The notes under the pieces are model-generated. The model saw nothing but the letters and a program-made list of their open reading frames with translations. It was not told the origin of the DNA and did no database searches. Made by a program: the position numbers and the translations under genes. 12,983 bases of DNA from JACNKV01 sp964388155 (GTDB lineage: Bacteria; Fidelibacterota; Marinisomatia; Marinisomatales; JACNKV01): assembly GCA_964388155.1 (NCBI GenBank), contig CAYLYH010000050.1, positions 1 to 12,983 on the forward strand, in the 5' to 3' direction. Positions 1 through 6,691 of this stretch are shown piece by piece; within the stretch, counting starts at the first letter, position 1, and each line of letters starts with the position of its first letter.

Positions 1-54
1 TGAAGCAGCTGCAGTAACTTTAATAAATTCTCTACGTGTCTGTTTTTTATTCAT
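1..54 (-). CDS. Tat-exported protein, N-terminus only (gene runs off the left edge)
   Basis: Only the first 18 codons are present. They read MNKKQTRREFIKVTAAAS, which contains a textbook twin-arginine motif (T-R-R-E-F-I-K) followed by the start of an alanine-rich hydrophobic stretch. Proteins with this signal are folded in the cytoplasm, usually around a cofactor such as molybdopterin, Fe-S or copper, and then exported by TatABC. A strong ribosome site (AAGGAG, 62-67) lies 7 nt before the ATG and overlaps the stop codon of the cytochrome gene upstream, so the two are almost certainly co-transcribed and translationally coupled. Next to a tetraheme cytochrome, and with mobA nearby, I infer a periplasmic molybdoenzyme or its Fe-S subunit, but the visible residues cannot tell which. 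Export by Tat is near certain; the enzyme identity is open. Confidence 0.8.
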   Translation of the reverse strand, partial: MNKKQTRREFIKVTAAAS

Positions 55-65
55 TATTATTCTCC

Positions 66-440
66 TTAATATGGTTCAAGAGAGTGACCATCATGACATT
101 CGAAACAACCTTCATTCTCTACTCTCATTAAATGTCCGGCAGCAGATTCATGACAAGATGTACATCCATCAATTGAGGGCTCAGGATAAAATTCTTCAGT
201 ACCATCTCCATGACAAAGATAACAACCATAATTCATTGATCCGTGACCACTGGTTGCCCAATCTTCAAAAGTGTCAGGAGTCTCTTCTTCATGACATTCT
301 GCACAGCCAAGGCTGAAGTCAACATCTTCGTGAACTTCGGTGGATTGCACTTGAACAGCAGGGGGAATGCAGGACCATAGACCTATCATTATTCCTAAGA
401 CAGCACAACTTATCATCACCACATATTTTTTGTTTCTCAT
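66..440 (-). CDS. Tetraheme c-type cytochrome lipoprotein
   Basis: A 124-residue electron carrier. Residues 1-23 are a basic and hydrophobic signal ending in a lipobox-like L-W-S-C with Cys24 as the likely lipidated residue. Four CxxCH haem-attachment motifs follow at 46-50 (CAECH), 73-77 (CYLCH), 93-97 (CTSCH) and 112-116 (CFECH). Extra histidines at 37, 66, 103 and 119 are candidate distal ligands, which would allow bis-His haems. It is probably tethered to a membrane facing the periplasm and passes electrons to or from the Tat-exported product of the next gene, 11 bp downstream. I start it at the ATG at 438-440, which is preceded by GGAAGG. An upstream in-frame ATG (480-482) would put a hairpin and an unlikely peptide in the coding region. 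Its small size and lipid anchor separate it from NapC/NrfH quinol dehydrogenases, which have a transmembrane helix. The physiological partner is not known. Confidence 0.88.
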   Translation of the reverse strand: MRNKKYVVMISCAVLGIMIGLWSCIPPAVQVQSTEVHEDVDFSLGCAECHEEETPDTFEDWATSGHGSMNYGCYLCHGDGTEEFYPEPSIDGCTSCHESAAGHLMRVENEGCFECHDGHSLEPY

Positions 441-462
441 ATTACCTTCCTTTTTGAAATAA

Positions 463-488
463 GCAAGGGTGGCGGTTGCCACCCTTGC
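463..488 (-). terminator. Perfect 11-bp intercistronic hairpin between porin and cytochrome genes
   Basis: Positions 463-473 and 478-488 are perfectly complementary (GCAAGGGTGGC / GCCACCCTTGC) around a 4-nt loop. In the porin-to-cytochrome direction the stem is followed by TTATTT, a poor U-tract, so it is more likely a partial terminator or an mRNA 3'-end stabiliser than a full stop. It sits between the porin stop (505-507) and the cytochrome ribosome site, which would let the barrel protein be made in excess over the downstream redox proteins. On the plus strand the stem is followed by GATTTTT, but no gene reads into it from that side. Confidence 0.6.
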
Positions 489-504
489 GATTTTTCAAAA
501 CCAA

Positions 505-1887
505 TTAGAACTTATAGACAATCATTCCTTTAAGTTCATAAGCCGGATCCATGTCATCAGCATGACCATTAATCAAATAACCGGCTGCATCACCAGGAAT
601 GAAGTATCCGCCTCGAAGCATGAAGAACATGTTCTTATAGACACTGTACTTAAGCCTGAAGTCCACTTCTGTTCCTAGAGCAGTTGAACCTGTTTCACCA
701 GCAAAGTAATTTCCATCTGCATCAGCTTCCTTAATCTCATTTGTTGCCATAATATAACTACCGGAAACAAATAGTGCAAGATTGTTTGTAAGCTTATAAT
801 CGGCATTACCTTGGATAATTGTTGTGTTTTCAAGTTCGCGATATGCTCTCACGTTTGGTGCACCAAGACCTTGGGGGGTAATTCCTTCTTCATCAGGCAT
901 GATGGAGTCTTCCCAAATCTCTGTGATATAGAAGAAACCGGATGTACGAAGTTTGTTCACATTTGTGAAACCGGGATCAGTTGGATCATCACCGGATCCC
1001 AGACCAAACACACCACCAAGCTTCAACGCACCATTTGCTGCGAACGTTGCTTTTGCGTATAGATTGTATCCGCTCAAATCAAGGTCGTTAATATCATCTT
1101 TACCTGTCAAGAAATCGAACTCACCATCTACGGTCAATTTGCCGGCCTTGTAATTTACTGACGCCCCGAAAGCAGTTAATTGAGTAACGGTCGCCGCATC
1201 GCGATTTCTAAAAAACTGAAGATCGTCCAAAATATACGCAGTAAGATCATCTTCTGTTACATTCTCTTTGTAATAGAGACCGAAGGCATTATACTTTAGG
1301 CTCCCAAGACTGCCTTTGTAGTTACCTAAATAAAGATCTGAGTCACCGTTGCCAGGTCCTTCATCTGTTGTGTTATCTCCGCCTTCAGATACTTTAGCCC
1401 AACCAAGATTCAACGCACCGTTAAGAAGTCCAATTTGAATTCCATCAAAATTGTTGTCAAGGATGATTTTGTGACCGAGACCAAACCATTGACGTCCAAT
1501 CTTCATACTAAACGGAAGAGTTGGATGCTTAAAATCAACATAAGCTTGATCTACATGCATCAAATAGTTTGTATCTTTGAAATCGAATAAACTGCTTGCG
1601 CCTGTTTTTCCCCAACGCTCAACTCCGCGAAGCATATTGTCAACACCCCACCAGCCCTGAGCAATATCAAAACGGGTTACAAATTTTAGGTTATCATTTG
1701 CTACACCCTGCACTTTGAAGCGAAGCATTTGGATAACATAATTCATGTTATAGTTATCCGCATCTAGTTTAAAGGATTGCTGATTCTGTGCCCAAGCGGT
1801 ATATACACCACCAACTTTGAATTCTGTAGCAGATAATGATCCGGTCAGAACGATGAAAGCCAGAAGTGTTACGATTGTTTTCTTCAT
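505..1887 (-). CDS. Outer-membrane beta-barrel (porin-like) protein
   Basis: A 460-residue protein with a clean Sec signal (MKKTIVTLLAFIVLTGSLSA, cleavage expected after residue 20). The mature part is rich in alternating aromatic/polar strands and Gly/Asn/Asp turns, and ends in Y-K-F, the terminal phenylalanine typical of BamA-inserted barrels. A stretch near residues 130-155 (GRQWFGLGHKIILDNNFDG) resembles the conserved turn of alginate-export/phosphate-selective porin-like families, but I cannot assign a substrate. The ATG at 1885-1887 has an upstream AAGGAG. It is the first gene of a minus-strand operon with the tetraheme lipoprotein and the Tat-signal protein, so its job is probably uptake of the respiratory substrate or escape of the product. 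It has no CxxCH motif, so it is not itself a cytochrome. A role as a conduit barrel for electron export is possible but unsupported. Confidence 0.75.
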   Translation of the reverse strand: MKKTIVTLLAFIVLTGSLSATEFKVGGVYTAWAQNQQSFKLDADNYNMNYVIQMLRFKVQGVANDNLKFVTRFDIAQGWWGVDNMLRGVERWGKTGASSLFDFKDTNYLMHVDQAYVDFKHPTLPFSMKIGRQWFGLGHKIILDNNFDGIQIGLLNGALNLGWAKVSEGGDNTTDEGPGNGDSDLYLGNYKGSLGSLKYNAFGLYYKENVTEDDLTAYILDDLQFFRNRDAATVTQLTAFGASVNYKAGKLTVDGEFDFLTGKDDINDLDLSGYNLYAKATFAANGALKLGGVFGLGSGDDPTDPGFTNVNKLRTSGFFYITEIWEDSIMPDEEGITPQGLGAPNVRAYRELENTTIIQGNADYKLTNNLALFVSGSYIMATNEIKEADADGNYFAGETGSTALGTEVDFRLKYSVYKNMFFMLRGGYFIPGDAAGYLINGHADDMDPAYELKGMIVYKF

Positions 1888-1945
1888 GATTATTTTTACT
1901 CCTTAGTTTCTATTTGTTTTGTTGTTTGTACAACAAGTATATACT

Positions 1946-1961
1946 AACAAATACTATGCCA
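1946..1961 (-). promoter_or_regulatory. Candidate sigma54 (-24/-12) promoter of the porin-cytochrome operon
   Basis: Read on the minus strand from 1961 to 1946 the sequence is TGGCATA-GTAT-TTGTT. Against the sigma54 consensus TGGCACG-N4-TTGCW it matches TGGCA, the exact 4-nt spacing, TTG and the final W, but has GT instead of the usually strict GC at -12. The start of transcription would fall near 1935, giving a leader of about 48 nt. Support comes from context: the divergent gene pair encodes a sigma54 activator. A competing reading is a sigma70 site made of TTGGCA (1962-1957) and TATACT (1941-1936), whose 15-bp spacer is short. Confidence 0.4.
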
Positions 1962-2055
1962 AAGCATGGAAGTCCCTCTACATGTTGTTATACTTACAGT
2001 TAGGGATAGTTGCAAGCATGCACTTTTAATAGTAGATTGACGGTGCGCTGACGGG

Positions 2056-2073
2056 CTGACCATATATGGTCAG
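2056..2073. promoter_or_regulatory. 18-bp perfect palindrome, candidate activator-binding site
   Basis: CTGACCATATATGGTCAG is its own reverse complement over all 18 bases. It lies about 120-130 bp upstream of the predicted sigma54 start of the porin operon, the usual distance for an enhancer bound by an NtrC-type dimer, and about 95 bp upstream of the kinase start codon. Further CTGAC half-sites occur at 2048-2052 and 2109-2113. It may serve both the porin operon and autoregulation of the kinase/regulator pair. Which protein binds it is inference; the symmetry is plain in the sequence. Confidence 0.55.
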
Positions 2074-2165
2074 GTTTGTGTAGTATTATATGCTTAAAAA
2101 AATGTAAACTGACTCGTAGGGAATATTTAAAATAAAACAAAATCAATGAAAGAAAAGGAGCTATT

Positions 2166-4082
2166 GTGCGACTGAGTGTAAAAGTAGTCTTAATTACCGG
2201 TTTAATGGTGACATTAATCATTACAACTCTTTTCGTGATATTTATTACTCGGATAGAATCGCAAATCGATGAACAAATCCTTACAAAGGCTCGAGCAATT
2301 TATAAGAATGTTGTGATTACGCGTCATTGGCTGGCAGATCATGATGGAGTATTAGTTCGTAAAATGCCGGGGATGAAACCAAATTTATTTTTACGACATC
2401 CGGAACTAATAACGAATGATGGTGATACCCTGCTTCTGCGAAATCCCGCCATGGTAACACGGGAATTGAGTGAATTAAGTCAATCTATGGGCGGTGATTT
2501 TTCATATCACATGGCAAGTGAAAAATACATGAATCCCGAAAACAAACCCGATGCTTTTGAAACAACTGCCTTAGCGTATTTCCAAGATACTTTACTCTAT
2601 GATAATGTAAAAGAATACTATCGAATCGAGGACCGAAGTGGCGTAAAACATTTTAGATATTTTGCTCCTTTATACACAAAAGAAAACTGCCTTGGCTGCC
2701 ATGCAAAGCAGGGATATAAACTGGGCGATTTGTGCGGTGGTGTCAGTGTTTTGTTGAATGTTGAACCAATATTGAAAGCACAGCAGGGCAATCTAATCAT
2801 ATTTGTTACACTGGCTATAATTTCTGTTACAGTACTGGTTATTCTTATATTTATATCTATACAAAAAAGCATTATTAATCCATTAAGAATTATTGAAGAT
2901 TCTGCACAAAACATTGAAGAAGGTAATTATAAAATTAATTTAAATATTCAGTCCAAAGATGAAATTGGACATTTAGCACGAGCATTTCAATCTATGTCTG
3001 AAAAGATACAGAGATATACTGAACGGTTAAAGTATTCTGAGGAAAAATATCGCAGTTTGATTGAAAACTCTCTTGAATCGATTGCTGTTGTTGATTCTAA
3101 TGGCAATATCATTGAATCAAACAGTAAAATGACCGTTTTGACGCAATATTCGAATACCGAGTTGAAACGAACCAATTTTTTTAATTTGATAGACAGTGAA
3201 AACAGACAACTATTTTGCTCGGAATTACTTGATGTTTCCGGTAACGACGAACATTATGAAACTATTTTACACAGCCGTAACGATTTAAGCATCCCTGTAG
3301 AGGTTTATAGCATTAAAGGATTTGATTTTGATGAAATGAGTGACCTGTCTTTTGTCTATGTTCGGGATTTGAGCAGAAGAAAACAAATAGAAAAATATGC
3401 AATTCAAACAGAAAAAATGTTTGCGTTAGGTCAACTTTCCTCCGGGATTGCCCATGAAATCAGGAACCCTTTGTTTGCACTAAATAATAACATTGGATTC
3501 TTAAACAGACATTTGAAAGACGAAAAAACTTTTAAAGACATCTATCCCGACCTAAAAGACAGTATTAACAGGATGCATCGCATTGTTTCAACTATTTTGG
3601 ATTATTCAAAACCACATAAGCCGGAACTTAGAGCAATTCCTATTAACCGGATAATTGAAAAAAGTTTAACCCTAATGAAAAAACAATTTGAAAATTCTTC
3701 AATAATAATTGAAAAACAATTGGGGGAGAACCTCCCTGATGTTATGGCAGATTCACACCAGATGGAACAAGTCTGTGTAAACATGGTTTTGAATGCCAAG
3801 CAAGCCATCGGGTCAAAGGGAACGGTAACAATAAAAACCATTAAACAAAACAATAAAGTACATTTAATCATATCTGATACAGGATGTGGCATCGCCAAGG
3901 AAGAATTAGATAGAATATTCAATCCTTTTTATTCTACATTCTCTAATGGGACCGGGCTTGGTCTGTCTATTGTACAGAAGATACTTGAAGAGCATAATGC
4001 TGAGCATTCTATAGTCAGCGAACCGGATTATGGAACGACATTTACTATTAAATTACCGATAGTTAAAGAGGAGAAAAAATGA
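2166..4082 (+). CDS. Membrane histidine kinase with haem-c (Tll0287/DUF3365-like) periplasmic sensor
   Basis: A 638-residue sensor kinase. Domain order: TM helix at about 7-27; periplasmic sensor 28-209 containing a covalent haem motif C175-L-G-C178-H179; TM helix 210-232; HAMP about 235-288; PAS about 294-410; HisKA with the phospho-accepting H430 in AHEIRNP; and a HATPase domain with N-box N543, D571-T-G-C-G and G595-T-G-L-G-L. The sensor closely follows the Tll0287/DUF3365 pattern (CLGCH, then Gly-Asp-Leu about 10 residues later), a PAS-like haem-c fold proposed to sense redox state or a small ligand such as NO. An extra Cys190 sits where I would expect an arginine. The start is GTG with AAAGGAG 5 nt upstream. 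Its stop overlaps the regulator's start (ATGA, 4079-4082), so the two are a cognate pair. The signal sensed is inferred, not shown. Confidence 0.9.
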   Translation: MRLSVKVVLITGLMVTLIITTLFVIFITRIESQIDEQILTKARAIYKNVVITRHWLADHDGVLVRKMPGMKPNLFLRHPELITNDGDTLLLRNPAMVTRELSELSQSMGGDFSYHMASEKYMNPENKPDAFETTALAYFQDTLLYDNVKEYYRIEDRSGVKHFRYFAPLYTKENCLGCHAKQGYKLGDLCGGVSVLLNVEPILKAQQGNLIIFVTLAIISVTVLVILIFISIQKSIINPLRIIEDSAQNIEEGNYKINLNIQSKDEIGHLARAFQSMSEKIQRYTERLKYSEEKYRSLIENSLESIAVVDSNGNIIESNSKMTVLTQYSNTELKRTNFFNLIDSENRQLFCSELLDVSGNDEHYETILHSRNDLSIPVEVYSIKGFDFDEMSDLSFVYVRDLSRRKQIEKYAIQTEKMFALGQLSSGIAHEIRNPLFALNNNIGFLNRHLKDEKTFKDIYPDLKDSINRMHRIVSTILDYSKPHKPELRAIPINRIIEKSLTLMKKQFENSSIIIEKQLGENLPDVMADSHQMEQVCVNMVLNAKQAIGSKGTVTIKTIKQNNKVHLIISDTGCGIAKEELDRIFNPFYSTFSNGTGLGLSIVQKILEEHNAEHSIVSEPDYGTTFTIKLPIVKEEKK

Positions 4083-5458
4083 AGTTTAATATTTTAATTT
4101 TTGATGATGAAATCCTCGTTTGCAACTCAATGAAACGCATATTGGCAAATGATAATCTTCAGATTACTACCGTCACAAATTTGAAAAATGCAAGGGAGAT
4201 ATTAAAGAAAGAACCAATCGATCTTGTTTTATTGGATTACAATCTTGGCAAGACAGATGGTTTAACTGTGTTAAAAGAAATTCATAAAAAATATCCGGGA
4301 ATACTGATTGTAATGTTAACCGCATATGCTACAGTGAATCTTGCTGTGTCTGCGATGAAATCCGGAGCATTTGATTTTCTGCAGAAAGGTGAAGATGAAA
4401 ACTATATTCTGTTTACTGTGCAAAGGGCGTTAGATACATTAAAATTAATAAAGGAAGTGAATCTTTTGCGGGCGCGATGTTTGAAAGAATCAAAACTCCC
4501 GGATTTGATTTACAACTCAAAAGTAATGCAGCAGATCATTGAACTATCCACCGATTTTGCGCAAACAGATTCGACCATCTTGTTAACCGGAGAAACCGGA
4601 ACAGGTAAGAGTTTACTCGCCAAATACATTCATCATAAAAGCAATCGGTTTCATAATACAATTATTACTATCAATTGCGCCGCTATTCCATCAGAACTAT
4701 TGGAGAGTGAGTTATTCGGTTACGAAAAAGGTGCCTTTACTGATGCAAAACATAAAGGAAAACAAGGGTTAATTGAACAAGCTCACGGTGGAACCTTATT
4801 TCTAGATGAAATAGGTGAAATGAGTTTGCAAATGCAGAGTAAACTGTTGCATGTATTGGAGCATAGCGAATTTTATAAAGTCGGTGCCACTCAACCCACT
4901 AAGGTGGATGTGCGAATTATCACAGCGACGAATAAAAATTTGAATGAAGCCCTAGAATCAAAGCAATTTAGGACTGATTTATATTATCGATTAAACGTGG
5001 CAAGAATTAATATTCCACCTTTGAGAGAAAGAAAGAAAGATATTTTACCTTTGGTTAAAATATTTATAGGAGAATATAATAAAACGTTTAATAAATCCGT
5101 TGAAAGCATTGATCTTGATGTCGAATTATTTTTATTATCCTCACCATGGGTTGGCAATATACGGGAATTAAAAAATTATATAGAGCGGAAAATGTTGTTA
5201 GCAAAAACTGATAATCTAATGCTTGATGATTACTATAGCTCAACCGAATCTAATGGGAATGAATATTTACCTCAAACCGGGATATTCAGTCTGAATCTCA
5301 ATCCCGAGCCGGAGACTAACCTGTTCCATTTGTCCAGGAAATTACTTATCAAGCAAGCTCTTGCCCAAACAGAGAATAATCGAAGTCAAGCTGCTAAATT
5401 ATTGGGAATACCGAGAACGTCATTAAATCATTATATTAAAAAATATTCACTTTCATAA
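4079..5458 (+). CDS. NtrC-family sigma54-dependent response regulator
   Basis: 459 residues with three domains. The receiver (1-120) has acidic D9/D10, phospho-acceptor D53, T81 and K103. The AAA+ domain (about 145-380) has Walker A G171-E-T-G-T-G-K-S178, the sigma54-contact loop G218-A-F-T-D-A223 and Walker B ending in D243-E244, followed by a PPLRERKKD segment. A Fis-type helix-turn-helix covers about 428-456 (SQAAKLLGIPRTSLNHYI). On phosphorylation by the kinase encoded just before it, this class binds upstream enhancers and remodels sigma54 holoenzyme with ATP. The sigma54 loop is GAFTDA instead of the common GAFTGA; as far as I recall this variant is frequent in Bacteroidetes-type regulators, so activity is probably retained. 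The likely target is the divergent porin-cytochrome-Tat operon. The start is fixed by ATGA coupling and the upstream GAGGAG. Confidence 0.93.
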   Translation: MKFNILIFDDEILVCNSMKRILANDNLQITTVTNLKNAREILKKEPIDLVLLDYNLGKTDGLTVLKEIHKKYPGILIVMLTAYATVNLAVSAMKSGAFDFLQKGEDENYILFTVQRALDTLKLIKEVNLLRARCLKESKLPDLIYNSKVMQQIIELSTDFAQTDSTILLTGETGTGKSLLAKYIHHKSNRFHNTIITINCAAIPSELLESELFGYEKGAFTDAKHKGKQGLIEQAHGGTLFLDEIGEMSLQMQSKLLHVLEHSEFYKVGATQPTKVDVRIITATNKNLNEALESKQFRTDLYYRLNVARINIPPLRERKKDILPLVKIFIGEYNKTFNKSVESIDLDVELFLLSSPWVGNIRELKNYIERKMLLAKTDNLMLDDYYSSTESNGNEYLPQTGIFSLNLNPEPETNLFHLSRKLLIKQALAQTENNRSQAAKLLGIPRTSLNHYIKKYSLS

Positions 5459-5475
5459 TTACTTGAATTCAAATT

Positions 5476-6099
5476 ATGATTGAAAAAACACAGAAAACCC
5501 ACATCCCCTACAACGCATATATTCTTACGGGCGGGCAAAGTCGCAGGTTTCTTTCTGATAAGAGCATCGCCAAATTAAATAATCGCACATTCACAGAAAT
5601 CTTGTATGACAAACTTACACTTTTGGCAAACAAAACATATCTTGTAGGAAAAGATTCATCATCCCATCCATTTCCCTTTGTTGAAGATAAATTTCCAATT
5701 CAGTGTGCCTTAAATGGAATAATTACAGCGTTAAACCACAGTGACACAGATTGGAATTTTATAATATCATGTGATTTGCCTTTAATAGAAGAAAAGACCA
5801 TACAAACACTGGCTGATTTAAGAACGGAAGAAGTAGAGGTTGTTCTTCCTATGATTCAGCAAACACCTCAACCTCTCTGTTCATTCTATAATTCAGTTGT
5901 TTTGTTTAACATTCAAGAATCACTTACCAGGGGAAACTACCGTTTAAGGTCAATTGTTGATGGTTTGAATACAACTAATATTTCTATACATCCTGAAAAA
6001 GAAATGGAATTGTTAAATATAAACACAGTGGAAGATCTAAAAGTAGCAGAAAGAATAATCAATTTAAAATATAAAACACCGCTTACAAAATTTCGATAA
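5476..6099 (+). CDS. mobA: Molybdenum cofactor guanylyltransferase (MobA-like)
   Basis: 207 residues of the nucleotidyltransferase fold. MobA attaches GMP from GTP to molybdopterin, making the (bis-)MGD cofactor of periplasmic and cytoplasmic molybdoenzymes. Visible marks are the N-terminal nucleotide-binding loop L17-T-G-G-Q-S-R-R-F with D28-K29, the metal-binding S98-C-D-L-P102, a P-L-C-S-F-Y segment, and N-I-N-T-V-E-D-L near residues 182-189, which is typical of the family's C-terminus. The middle G-P-L-x-G-I element is degenerate here (CALNGI, 77-82). Length fits MobA (about 190-210). It begins 17 bp after the sigma54 regulator on the same strand, with no clear ribosome site, and is probably co-transcribed with it. 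Its place beside a Tat-exported respiratory operon suggests it serves that operon's enzyme. A related NTP-transferase specificity cannot be fully excluded. Confidence 0.82.
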   Translation: MIEKTQKTHIPYNAYILTGGQSRRFLSDKSIAKLNNRTFTEILYDKLTLLANKTYLVGKDSSSHPFPFVEDKFPIQCALNGIITALNHSDTDWNFIISCDLPLIEEKTIQTLADLRTEEVEVVLPMIQQTPQPLCSFYNSVVLFNIQESLTRGNYRLRSIVDGLNTTNISIHPEKEMELLNINTVEDLKVAERIINLKYKTPLTKFR

Positions 6100-6691
6100 G
6101 ATCCGTATCCTTATTTGGTGTAAAACAACAGTACCCGATGGTGTCGCATTCTTTTTTCATCTGTGCCCATTCGTCCTCAGGAATATGCTTCAGAGCTGTA
6201 GAGAATAAAGTAGAATCCTCGAGTTTGATATGTTCTTGCAATCCGGATACCGCTTGTAAGATTGCCCGTTTGGCTTCTTTTTTAAAATCTGCAAAATACA
6301 TTGTATGAATACGATAAACAAGATTTTCCAATTCTCGTTTTTTCACACGAAGAACATCATGCTGTTTCCGAATTTCGTTTCCCGGAATATACACCTTCAG
6401 TTTATCCAACCGTCGAATCAAGACATTTTCTTCCCGAATATGGTGGCGTTCTGAGCGGAGTAAATGGTCGACAAGATATCGAAGCTGTACAGCAATACCC
6501 GGATTGTCATCCAGTGAATCTATGGCGTCGAGTTGCTTCCCAACGGTAGTTAATTCACCAAGAAATGCATAAATCCTGGCATGTTCCAGAATCAATGTCC
6601 GAAGCATATGTGCTTTGGGAAGAGATTTAAAAAGTGTTAAGTCGCTTGTGTGTGCGGGGAGTTTGTTTAATTGGCATTCACAGGTTTTCAA
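6083..6691 (-). CDS. Hemerythrin-like HHE cation-binding protein
   Basis: About 202 residues, predicted mostly helical and cytoplasmic. From the start chosen here the full di-iron pattern is present: H37, H84-xxx-E88, H111 and H154-xxx-E158, i.e. the H...HxxxE...H...HxxxE signature of HHE four-helix bundles. Family members bind O2 or NO, or repair damaged iron centres; which applies here cannot be read from sequence. I chose the TTG at 6689-6691 (reverse complement) because AAAGGA precedes it by 10 nt. The in-frame ATG at 6605-6607 has no ribosome site, and the open frame continues upstream to 6880 only through low-complexity DNA. Both starts keep all ligands. The 3' end overlaps mobA tail-to-tail by 17 bp (6083-6099). 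A role linked to the neighbouring anaerobic respiration genes is plausible inference. Confidence 0.78.
   Translation of the reverse strand: MKTCECQLNKLPAHTSDLTLFKSLPKAHMLRTLILEHARIYAFLGELTTVGKQLDAIDSLDDNPGIAVQLRYLVDHLLRSERHHIREENVLIRRLDKLKVYIPGNEIRKQHDVLRVKKRELENLVYRIHTMYFADFKKEAKRAILQAVSGLQEHIKLEDSTLFSTALKHIPEDEWAQMKKECDTIGYCCFTPNKDTDLIEIL

Noticed and set aside
441..482. N-terminal extension of the cytochrome to the ATG at 480-482
   Set aside because: It would cover the intercistronic hairpin and put 14 extra residues before a complete lipoprotein signal; the ATG at 438-440 has a good GGAAGG site.
2067..2081. Sigma54 promoter reading toward the kinase gene (TGG at 2067)
   Set aside because: Only TGG and one -12 base match; the bases belong to the palindrome and the -12 block TTGC is absent.
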